Positions 1 to 6,802 of a stretch of DNA of 64,000 bases are shown here, piece by piece. The position numbers were made by a program, and so were the translations under genes. The notes below the pieces were generated by a model, which had not been told where the DNA came from, did no database searches, and saw only the letters and a list, made by a program, of their open reading frames with translations. Position 1 is the stretch's first letter, and every line of letters starts with the position of its first letter. The stretch covers positions 1-64,000 of the forward strand of contig JAFQRJ010000030.1 in assembly GCA_017410145.1 (NCBI GenBank), read 5' to 3'. Origin of the DNA: Tyzzerella sp. (GTDB taxonomy: Bacteria > Bacillota > Clostridia > Lachnospirales > Lachnospiraceae).

Positions 1-1392
1 GAATACGAGGGCAGCTATACGCTCAAGGTCGAAATCCACGAAGGCTATACCGCTACAGAGGATTTCAAGATCATCATCTCAAACTGGGAATGCGGTCAAC
101 AAGCAGGTGTTGAAGAAACCTATATGAATGCCATTGCCGACCAGATTATTGAGGTGCGGGGCGTTGCAGACATCACTCCACCTGCTGCTGAAATCAAAGT
201 TAAAGAAAACAAGTGGACTTCCTTCTGGAATAACCTTACCTTTGGTCTGTTCTTCAAGGAAACGCAGGATGTTACCATTACCGCCGATGATGCCGGCAGT
301 GGTGTAAAGAGCATTCAGTATTACCTTTCCGATGGAGAATTGGAGTTCGACGAGGTAAAGGCGATTTCAGATTGGGTAGACTATAACGGCACATTTAAGA
401 TCGATCCCAACAACCACTATGTTGTTTACGCCAAGATTACCGACGATACAGGCAACACCCTATATATAAATTCTGATGGTATTGTCTTGGACAACATTGC
501 ACCTACGCTTGAAGGTATTGAGAATGGAAAAACCTATTACGGTGACCTTACCGTCATCAAATCTGACGAGCAGTTCTACGACATCAAGACTGTAACACTT
601 GACGGAGAACCAATGGGCTTTGCCGAAGGTACTTACGGTCTTATTCCTGCCGACAATGCGGAGCATATTGTTGTCGTTGAAGATCACGCAGGCAACAAGA
701 TCACCTATACTGTGACGGTTATGAAGAACTATACCGTAACCTACAAGGCTGACGGTGAGCCGATTTCTACCGAAACCGTTGGACACGGCAAGGATGCAAA
801 CCTTCCCGCTGTTCCTGCAAAGAACGGATATGTTGGCAAGTGGGACAGCTACGGCAAGAACATCACCGATGATACAACAATTACGGTGGTTTACACTGAA
901 ATTCCTGCTGTAAAGCCCGATGAGGTGAAGCCGGAGGATAAGACCGACCTCGAAGATGCCAAGGCAAAGCTTGAAGAAATGCTGAAGGACGACGGCTACA
1001 CCGAGGATGACAAGAAGGACATCCAAGATGCCATTGACGATATCGACGATGCCCTTGAAGTAATCGGCAATGTAGAAGCAGTCGAAGAACTCATTGACAA
1101 GCTTCCCGACACCATCAAGAAGGACGACGAAGCGGCTATCAAGGCGGCAGATGATGCTTACAATGCACTTTCCGACTACGAGAAATCTCTTGTAGACGAG
1201 GATGCAAAGAAGGCACTCACCGATGCCAAAGCAGCTTTGGCAGAGCTGAACAAGCCCGCTGACACCGACAGTCCTCAGACCGGTGACAACAGCAATATGT
1301 TTCTTTGGATCGCACTTCTCTTCATCAACGGTGGTGCAGTTATCACACTGACCGTAGTTGACAGAAAGAGAAGAATGGCAAGCAATAGATAA
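1..1392 (+). CDS. Cell-wall-anchored surface protein, 3' part (5' end outside window)
   Basis: The frame is open from base 1, so this is the C-terminal 463 residues of a longer protein; the ATG at 124 is internal. Visible parts in order are Ig-like or bacterial-repeat beta domains, a short repeat of the InlB/MucBP type around bases 730-900 (YTVTYKADG ... NGYVGKWDSYG), and a charged helical stalk rich in D, E, K and A around 930-1255. The end is a sortase sorting signal: SPQTGD at about 1267-1284, a hydrophobic segment (MFLWIALLFINGGAVI) and a basic tail (DRKRRMASNR). The variant signal matches the SPKTGD end of the surface protein at 6803. The protein is presumably coupled to peptidoglycan by a sortase; its ligand is unknown. 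Codons ending in G or C (GCC, GAC, AAG, ATC) are much commoner than in following genes, which suggests a different origin. A perfect terminator follows. Confidence 0.8.
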   Translation, partial: EYEGSYTLKVEIHEGYTATEDFKIIISNWECGQQAGVEETYMNAIADQIIEVRGVADITPPAAEIKVKENKWTSFWNNLTFGLFFKETQDVTITADDAGSGVKSIQYYLSDGELEFDEVKAISDWVDYNGTFKIDPNNHYVVYAKITDDTGNTLYINSDGIVLDNIAPTLEGIENGKTYYGDLTVIKSDEQFYDIKTVTLDGEPMGFAEGTYGLIPADNAEHIVVVEDHAGNKITYTVTVMKNYTVTYKADGEPISTETVGHGKDANLPAVPAKNGYVGKWDSYGKNITDDTTITVVYTEIPAVKPDEVKPEDKTDLEDAKAKLEEMLKDDGYTEDDKKDIQDAIDDIDDALEVIGNVEAVEELIDKLPDTIKKDDEAAIKAADDAYNALSDYEKSLVDEDAKKALTDAKAALAELNKPADTDSPQTGDNSNMFLWIALLFINGGAVITLTVVDRKRRMASNR

Positions 1393-1407
1393 ATAGAGAT
1401 TAACCCT

Positions 1408-1442
1408 AAAGGGCGATGACAGAATCAGTCATCGCCCTTTTA
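1408..1442 (+). terminator. Rho-independent terminator of the surface-protein gene
   Basis: A perfect 13-bp stem, AAAGGGCGATGAC (1408-1420) with GTCATCGCCCTTT (1428-1440), closes a 7-nt loop and ends in Ts. Confidence 0.85.
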
Positions 1443-1502
1443 ACATCTCAATTTGAAATTTTAAAAACAATTGGAAATTCTACTCATAATTTCTACAAAA
1501 AG

Positions 1503-1520
1503 TGTGATACTAATATCACA
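1503..1520. promoter_or_regulatory. Palindrome upstream of spoVT, possible operator
   Basis: TGTGATA-CTAA-TATCACA is a perfect 7-bp inverted repeat lying 30 bp before the spoVT start codon and just upstream of its SD (AGAGGAG, 1535-1541). A weak promoter-like pair lies before it (TTGGAA at 1471, TACAAA at 1494, 17 bp apart). The position fits a repressor or autoregulatory site. The binding protein is unknown. Confidence 0.4.
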
Positions 1521-1549
1521 TTAAAATTGCAAAAAGAGGAGATTTATAT

Positions 1550-2098
1550 ATGAAAGCAACAGGTATTGTACGCCGCATAGACGATTTGGGACGTGTGGTT
1601 ATCCCAAAAGAAATCAGAAGAACCCTTCGCATCCGTGAAGGAGATTCCCTTGAAATTTTCACAGACAGACAAGGGGAAATCATTCTAAAAAAATATTCTC
1701 CTATAGGAGAACTTTCCCATTTTGCAAAGGATTATGCAGAAAGTCTTGCAAATACGCTTGGAACTACCATTTGTATCACAGACCATGACCAAGTGATTGC
1801 AGCAGCAGGTTATGGGAAAAAAGAGTTGCAGGATAAATACATCAGTAAGCGTTTAGAAAGTGCGATTGCCGAAAGGGAACAAATTTTGGCATATCAGGGG
1901 GAAAGAAAGTTTGTTCCAATTACAGAGGAAACGCAAAATGATTTCTACGGACAGATTATCAATCCGGTTATCTGCGAGGGAGATGTATTGGGCTCAGTCA
2001 TTTTATTGGAAAAGCAAGATAAGAAGAAACTAGGGGAGATGGAGCAGAAGGTAGTAACATGTGCATCTAATTTCTTGGGAAGACAAATGGAACAGTAA
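1550..2098 (+). CDS. spoVT: Stage V sporulation protein T (AbrB-type regulator)
   Basis: This 182-aa protein matches SpoVT in length (B. subtilis 178 aa) and layout. Residues 1-52 form the AbrB swapped-hairpin DNA-binding domain (MKATGIVRRIDDLGRVVIPK, then EIRRTLRIREGDSLEIF). The rest is a GAF-like domain that in the family controls tetramerisation. SpoVT adjusts forespore sigma-G-dependent genes, so the host is expected to sporulate. The start is fixed by AGAGGAG 8 nt upstream. The gene looks monocistronic or translationally linked to the next gene: a hairpin with a T run (2110-2149) sits between them. Confidence 0.93.
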   Translation: MKATGIVRRIDDLGRVVIPKEIRRTLRIREGDSLEIFTDRQGEIILKKYSPIGELSHFAKDYAESLANTLGTTICITDHDQVIAAAGYGKKELQDKYISKRLESAIAEREQILAYQGERKFVPITEETQNDFYGQIINPVICEGDVLGSVILLEKQDKKKLGEMEQKVVTCASNFLGRQMEQ

Positions 2099-2109
2099 GC
2101 ATAATTTGT

Positions 2110-2149
2110 CCCTCTTTCTCATACATTGTGGTAGAGAAGGAGGGATTTT
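2110..2149 (+). terminator. Hairpin after spoVT that also contains the next gene's SD
   Basis: CCCTCTTTCTC (2110-2120) pairs with GAGAAGGAGGG (2134-2144) through one G-T wobble over a 13-nt loop and is followed by ATTTTT. The 3' arm contains AAGGAGGG, the ribosome binding site of the gene starting at 2151, so the hairpin may both end spoVT transcripts and mask translation of the following gene. Confidence 0.65.
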
Positions 2150-2150
2150 T

Positions 2151-2522
2151 ATGCGTAGAAAAGACGTGGGAAGAAAAGTCATGTGGGTGCTCAAATCACT
2201 GTTGGCGTCTTATATTGTCACAGGCATCCTGCTGCTTGTTTTGACTTTTCTTGTATACAAATTCAAATTGGACGAGCAGATTGTAGTGGGTGGAATCGTT
2301 TCTATCTATATTATATCAACGTTTATGGGTGGTTTCATTATTGGAAAGTTGACAGAGGTCAAAAAGTTTTTATGGGGAATGGGAATTGGAACAATCTATG
2401 TATTGTTATTGTTTGCCATATCATACGGTGTTTACAGAGAGTTTAATACAAATGGCCTAAATACCGTATCAACAATTATCCTCTGTGTAGGCGGTGGCAC
2501 CCTGGGTGGAATGCTTTCTTAA
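2151..2522 (+). CDS. TIGR04086 family membrane protein
   Basis: A 123-aa integral membrane protein with four predicted hydrophobic segments: about residues 13-35, 42-63, 71-90 and 100-122. The last is glycine-rich (CVGGGTLGGMLS). Length, topology and the N-terminal MRRKDVGRKVMWVLKSLL resemble the TIGR04086/YrzE family of spore-forming Firmicutes, whose function is unknown. The ATG at 2151 is preferred over an upstream in-frame ATG at 2061 because AAGGAGGG lies 6 nt before it and the upstream start overlaps spoVT. Confidence 0.75.
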   Translation: MRRKDVGRKVMWVLKSLLASYIVTGILLLVLTFLVYKFKLDEQIVVGGIVSIYIISTFMGGFIIGKLTEVKKFLWGMGIGTIYVLLLFAISYGVYREFNTNGLNTVSTIILCVGGGTLGGMLS

Positions 2523-2531
2523 AAAAGGGTA

Positions 2532-2560
2532 TTGACAATAAATCTGGTTTATACGAAAAT
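2532..2560 (+). promoter_or_regulatory. Possible promoter for the GH106-like gene
   Basis: TTGACA at 2532-2537 is a perfect -35 box. The best -10 at 17 bp spacing is only GAAAAT (2555-2560), so the assignment is tentative. The position, about 60-85 bp before the GTG at 2619, is suitable. Confidence 0.3.
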
Positions 2561-2618
2561 CGGCTTAAGAGATATTTGTGAATGCTATTGTATAGCAAAA
2601 AGAAAGGAATTAGTTGAC

Positions 2619-5492
2619 GTGCAACATTTAAAACAATATTTCAAGTCAGAAAAATGCAAGTCCTATCGACCAATTCCCTTTTGGTCATGGAATGATAAAC
2701 TAGAACCAGAAGAACTGATTCGACAAATTCAATGGATGAATAAGAATGGAATGGGTGGCTTTTTTATGCATGCTCGTTCCGGACTTCAGACGGATTATAT
2801 GTCTGAAGAATGGATGCATTGTATCGAAGTGTGTTCCCAAGAAGCACAAAACTTAGGCATGCAAGCGTGGGCATATGATGAAAATGGATGGCCGAGTGGT
2901 TTCGCCGGAGGAAAGTTGTTAGAAGATGAAGAGAATCGGGACCAGTATATATTACATACTATCGGTGCATATGATGAAGAGGCTACAGTCAGTTATTTAA
3001 TTACTGATACGCAAATGCTCCGTGTGGGTTCAGGGGAACAAGAAGGTGAGTACCTGAATCTTTACATTAAAGTGTCTGTATCTACAGCAGACATTTTAAA
3101 TCCGGAAGTTGTGAGCAAATTTATTACATTGACCCATGAACGATATAAAGAACGTTTTGGAGACAAATTTTCGCAGGAGATAGAAGGGTTCTTTACAGAT
3201 GAGCCTCAGTATTATCGACCACACACCCCATATACTGTTATGGTGGAGCAATACTGGAAAGAAAATTACAACGAAGACATTTTGGATTCGTTAGGTCTTC
3301 TTTTTGTGGAAAAAGAGGGGTATCGTAAGTTCCGTTATCGTTACTGGAAAGCAATGCAGGAATTGATGCTGAACGCATTTGCAAAAATGACATATAATTG
3401 GTGTGAGGAAAACGGAGTCAAGCTCACCGGACACTATGTGGAAGAGAATTCTTTGGGCTATCAGATGACTTGTTGTGCCGGTGTTATGCCATTTTACGAG
3501 TATGAACATATACCGGGAATTGATTCACTGGGTGCATATGCATCTGAATGGGGAGCTATTCCATCCAAACAGGTTGGAAGTGCGGCAGTTCAATTAGGAA
3601 AAAAACGAGTGATGACGGAAACCTTTGGGTGTTGCGGTTGGGATATTTCCCCGATAGACTTGAAACGTCTTGCAGGTTTGCAATATGTGAATGGTGTCAA
3701 CATGATGTGCCATCATTTAATTCCTTATACGGAAAGAGGAAACCGAAAATATGATCATCCGGCCCATTATTCAGATGTAAATCCTTGGGTCAAAGAAGAA
3801 TATAAGAGTTTCAATGACTATTTTACCCGTTTGGGCTATTTGCTTGGAGAAGGAAAACAGCATGTAAACGTAGCTCTGTTTCACCCGATTCGTAGTGCAT
3901 ATTTTAATTACAAACGGGAACTTGACGCGGAACAAGGCTTTGGCGTGTTGGAATTAGATGATAATTTGAGGAAAACTTGTCGTTTACTTGCTTCGCACAG
4001 TGTGGATTATCATTTTGTAGATGAAACTTTACTTGCAAAATATGGTACAGTTCAAGGTGGCAAGTTAGGATGTGGTCAGTGTACTTACGAATATCTGGTT
4101 TTCCCAGATGTTATTACTATGGATAAGTCTACGGAGAAATTATTACATTCTTTCGTGGAACAGGGCGGTAAAGTGTTGATGCTTGGCCGCAAACCAAGTT
4201 ATGTAGAAGCAGATGAGTATGCATATAATTATCTGGAGAGCAATTGTACATTGGCTGAGATTATTGCTGCGCAACCATTCCGGACTACCATACGTGATAC
4301 CGAGTTGTATACAACCTATCGTACCATGGAGGAACATGCCCTTTTGTATGTGACAAATAATTCTGCAGATGTCAGCTATACGCAGACCTTTGATTTCGGA
4401 GGAGAGGTACACTCTTTTGTAAAATGGAATTTACTGGATGGTACGATGCAACGGGTTCCACTTACTATTACGTTAAAACCAGGTGAAGATGCCATTCTTA
4501 TCCCGGATAAAAAATGTGCAGATGTGCAGAACAAATTGGCACAATATGAATTACGTTTTGAACATGCGGAGATAACATGGAAACAAAATTATCTCCCTGT
4601 TGATTATATCTCGTATTCGAAAGACGGAGTGGAGTTTTCAAAACCATGGCCATGTGCTGCATTATTCCAGAAACTTTTAAAAGAGCATCATGAAGGACAA
4701 ATTTATTTAAAGTATGAATTTGACGTAGATGTGATTCCGAAAGAAATATTTGTTCGTGCCGAAAAGAACAGGACGGATGTAAGAGCGTGGTTTAATGGCA
4801 CATTACTTACAGAAGAATTGCCGGCAGAAGTATTTTATGCCAAACGATATGATATTTCAAAATTAGTACGTAAAGGTAAGAATGAATACATCCTTGAAAT
4901 GAACTGGCACGAGGATGAATTGGTGTATTATGCGTTGTTTGGAGAAAATGTTACGGAAAGCCTAAGGAATTGCATTGTGTATGATTCGGAATTGCAACCG
5001 ATTCAGATAGAAGGCAGGTTTGGCGTATATCCGCAGACAGGATATTACAATAGTGAAGATGGTTATTTTATTAAAGGGGATCACTTTTATATTGGCGATT
5101 TACCAGACACAGTGTCAGATATTGTAGTAGACGGTTTTCCGTTTCTTGCAGGAGATTTTATTCTGAAACAGGACGTTCTGTTTGATAGTTCGGAAGTTTT
5201 GTTAAGTATACCGGGGAATTATCACGTGGCGGAAGTAACAGTTAATGGCGATTTTGCAGGAAAGTTGTTATTTGAAAAGGAACTGGATATTTCTCATGTA
5301 GCTGTAAAAGGTGAAAATGCCATTGAAGTAAAATTTACGGTGAGTAACCGCAATCTTTACGGACCACACCATTATGGTGGTTTTATTAGTGACGGCATTA
5401 CACCTTGGACCTTTGAATTATATAACACATGGGACGAAGATGAGAGTTATATGTATCGGAAGGATTATAGTTTTAAAAAGTTCTATGAGTAA
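2619..5492 (+). CDS. GH106-like glycoside hydrolase (putative alpha-L-rhamnosidase-type)
   Basis: A 957-aa cytoplasmic protein without a signal peptide. The N-terminal half is a TIM-barrel glycosidase of the group usually annotated as GH106-like: FWSWNDKLEPEELIRQI, GGFFMHARSGLQT, AYDENGWPSGFAGG. Acidic candidates for catalysis are in GFFTDEPQYY and MTETFGCCGWD. The C-terminal half contains beta-sandwich regions, probably galactose-binding-like. Substrate specificity cannot be read from sequence; rhamnosidase is a family-based guess. I chose the GTG at 2619 because AGAAAGGA (2601-2608) precedes it and the frame upstream overlaps a TTGACA box. The gene is convergent with the AraC regulator across a bidirectional terminator and is probably part of the same glycan locus. 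Confidence 0.65.
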   Translation: MQHLKQYFKSEKCKSYRPIPFWSWNDKLEPEELIRQIQWMNKNGMGGFFMHARSGLQTDYMSEEWMHCIEVCSQEAQNLGMQAWAYDENGWPSGFAGGKLLEDEENRDQYILHTIGAYDEEATVSYLITDTQMLRVGSGEQEGEYLNLYIKVSVSTADILNPEVVSKFITLTHERYKERFGDKFSQEIEGFFTDEPQYYRPHTPYTVMVEQYWKENYNEDILDSLGLLFVEKEGYRKFRYRYWKAMQELMLNAFAKMTYNWCEENGVKLTGHYVEENSLGYQMTCCAGVMPFYEYEHIPGIDSLGAYASEWGAIPSKQVGSAAVQLGKKRVMTETFGCCGWDISPIDLKRLAGLQYVNGVNMMCHHLIPYTERGNRKYDHPAHYSDVNPWVKEEYKSFNDYFTRLGYLLGEGKQHVNVALFHPIRSAYFNYKRELDAEQGFGVLELDDNLRKTCRLLASHSVDYHFVDETLLAKYGTVQGGKLGCGQCTYEYLVFPDVITMDKSTEKLLHSFVEQGGKVLMLGRKPSYVEADEYAYNYLESNCTLAEIIAAQPFRTTIRDTELYTTYRTMEEHALLYVTNNSADVSYTQTFDFGGEVHSFVKWNLLDGTMQRVPLTITLKPGEDAILIPDKKCADVQNKLAQYELRFEHAEITWKQNYLPVDYISYSKDGVEFSKPWPCAALFQKLLKEHHEGQIYLKYEFDVDVIPKEIFVRAEKNRTDVRAWFNGTLLTEELPAEVFYAKRYDISKLVRKGKNEYILEMNWHEDELVYYALFGENVTESLRNCIVYDSELQPIQIEGRFGVYPQTGYYNSEDGYFIKGDHFYIGDLPDTVSDIVVDGFPFLAGDFILKQDVLFDSSEVLLSIPGNYHVAEVTVNGDFAGKLLFEKELDISHVAVKGENAIEVKFTVSNRNLYGPHHYGGFISDGITPWTFELYNTWDEDESYMYRKDYSFKKFYE

Positions 5493-5536
5493 AAAACAGC
5501 AACCATACTCAAACTGGAGTGTGGTTGCTGTTTTTT
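5491..5536. terminator. Bidirectional terminator between convergent genes
   Basis: AAAAAACAGCAACCATACTC pairs with GGAGTGTGGTTGCTGTTTTTT over a 5-nt loop. The A run and T run make it work on both strands. It overlaps the stop codon of the GH106-like gene. Confidence 0.85.
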
Positions 5537-5548
5537 GTATGTAAATTT

Positions 5549-6421
5549 CTATTGCATTTTTTTGCAATGACTGGAATTCATTTGTTGATATTTTTTTGGA
5601 TTCACGCCAAAGTGGGAACAGAACACCTTTGTAAAGTGGGAAGGACTGGAAAAGTTCAGAACATTTGCAATGTCCGTCACACTTTGTTTCTCAATAGAGA
5701 GTAGCTGTGCTGCGTATTCCATTTTCTTTTTGTTCGAATATTGGACAATCGTCTCTCCTGTTCTTTCTTTAAATGCCTGAATCAGTGCTACCTTGTTAAT
5801 CGGGAAATATTTATAAATTTCATTCACGGGATCCCCAATATATGTATAACTGTCCAAACGTTCTAATAAAACAGAAGCGTAATAGATTGCTGAATTACCA
5901 GCATTTTCCTGTTTCGGAGTAGTGCTTTGGACTGGCATAATTAAATTTGTAAGAGCCGTCATCATAAACAAGTAGGCGAGTTGATCTTGATATTTTCGAT
6001 TCTCATTACTGCAAAGTTTAATAGCAAGGTCTTGTAAGAAACGGTTCTGAGATTCAGGCAGATGACGCTTGCTGTAACTACCAAGAGAAGATAAAGGGAT
6101 TTTTGGAAAAAAATCTGCAAATTGTTTTTCAAAATAGTTGCTTTCAACAAGGAATGAAAAATGGATACTCATAGGTGCGTCCGTTAAGATGGCATGTGTT
6201 TCATCTTTTCGGAAAAAAATAAGCGTATCATTTGGTAATGTTTCCTGTTGTCCTTTGTAATCGTTTATGAAACTTCCTCGCGTAATTAATGAGAATTCAT
6301 AAAAGTCACAATGGGTATGTAAGTCTGCATTTTTGCATGGAGCAAATAAAAATGCGTATGTGGGATTTTTTGAAGTGGAATATTCTTCCATAAAGTGTTG
6401 AATTGCTCGTATTTTTCCCAT
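5549..6421 (-). CDS. AraC-family transcriptional regulator
   Basis: A 290-aa protein. Residues 1-150 resemble the cupin-like sugar-sensing domain (LHTHCDFYEFSLITRG, NDTLIFFRKDETHAI). Residues about 190-285 hold the two helix-turn-helix motifs (VALIQAFKERTGETIVQY and VTDIANVLNFSSPSHFTKVF), ending in the characteristic FGVNPKKYQ. The start has AGGAGGGT 6 nt upstream. It is transcribed away from the small peptide and surface-protein operon at 6639, the standard arrangement for a local activator, so it most likely controls the glycan locus and perhaps the GH106-like gene. The inducer is unknown. Confidence 0.88.
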   Translation of the reverse strand: MGKIRAIQHFMEEYSTSKNPTYAFLFAPCKNADLHTHCDFYEFSLITRGSFINDYKGQQETLPNDTLIFFRKDETHAILTDAPMSIHFSFLVESNYFEKQFADFFPKIPLSSLGSYSKRHLPESQNRFLQDLAIKLCSNENRKYQDQLAYLFMMTALTNLIMPVQSTTPKQENAGNSAIYYASVLLERLDSYTYIGDPVNEIYKYFPINKVALIQAFKERTGETIVQYSNKKKMEYAAQLLSIEKQSVTDIANVLNFSSPSHFTKVFCSHFGVNPKKYQQMNSSHCKKMQ

Positions 6422-6465
6422 GAGTAACCCTCCTGTTTTTGTATATTTTAATAGTTCACATTGTT

Positions 6466-6471
6466 ATTATA
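6466..6471 (-). promoter_or_regulatory. -10 box of the araC-type gene
   Basis: ATTATA on the plus strand reads TATAAT on the minus strand, 45 bp before the regulator's start. No good -35 is visible at standard spacing. Confidence 0.4.
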
Positions 6472-6539
6472 ACACAAAAATAACAAAAAAATGGCAAGAA
6501 GTAAAAAAAACGTGATTTTTTAATAAAATAGCGAGAAAT

Positions 6540-6590
6540 AGGAGGTGAGAATTTTGTATAATTACAAAAAATGCAAAATGATATCATGAG
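6540..6590 (+). promoter_or_regulatory. Leader with orphan SD, TATAAT and mini-ORF
   Basis: AGGAGGTGA (6540-6548) is a near-perfect SD with no recognised gene. It precedes TTG at 6555, which could open an 11-codon peptide ending at TGA (6588-6590). TATAAT at 6557-6562 overlaps it and could instead be the -10 box for the operon starting at 6639, though no -35 box fits; an AraC-dependent promoter would tolerate that. The two readings exclude each other if the SD must be in the mRNA. Confidence 0.3.
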
Positions 6591-6638
6591 GTTAAGTTGC
6601 AAAAAAATTAAGGGCCAATGAAGGAGGGAGAATGTAAG

Positions 6639-6758
6639 ATGAAAAAGTATGAAGTGCCTGAGATGGAGATTCTAGTGCTTGGCGCAGTAAGCATAGTAAC
6701 ACAGAGTATGCTAGACAACATTGGTGATGAACCGGAAGAGGACAGTGGAGATTTCTAA
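6639..6758 (+). CDS. Small acidic peptide, Y-x-x-PEME family (39 aa)
   Basis: ATG at 6639 follows AAGGAGGG (6621-6628) and opens a 39-codon frame. The N-terminal part reads MKKYEVPEMEILVLGAVSIV, followed by TQS, and the tail is acidic (EPEEDSGDF). A second peptide with the same pattern starts at 63916 (YQEPEMEII ... VSVITDS). Both sit directly beside a very large secreted protein gene. There is no signal peptide, transmembrane segment or cysteine. I know of no assigned function; a RiPP-type precursor, a leader or regulatory peptide, or a small partner of the surface proteins are all possible. It is probably the first gene of the operon, since no terminator lies before the next gene 44 nt downstream. 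Confidence 0.75.
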   Translation: MKKYEVPEMEILVLGAVSIVTQSMLDNIGDEPEEDSGDF

Positions 6759-6802
6759 GAATCCCAAGTACGCAAATCATAAACGAGGAAAGGATGTGTG
6801 TT

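Noticed and set aside
460-1026. 188-aa ORF on the minus strand
   Set aside because: It is antisense to the surface-protein repeats, with no SD and no recognisable protein features.
2532-2618. N-terminal extension of the GH106-like protein
   Set aside because: It would begin with a TTG inside a TTGACA box and has no SD; homology starts after the GTG at 2619.
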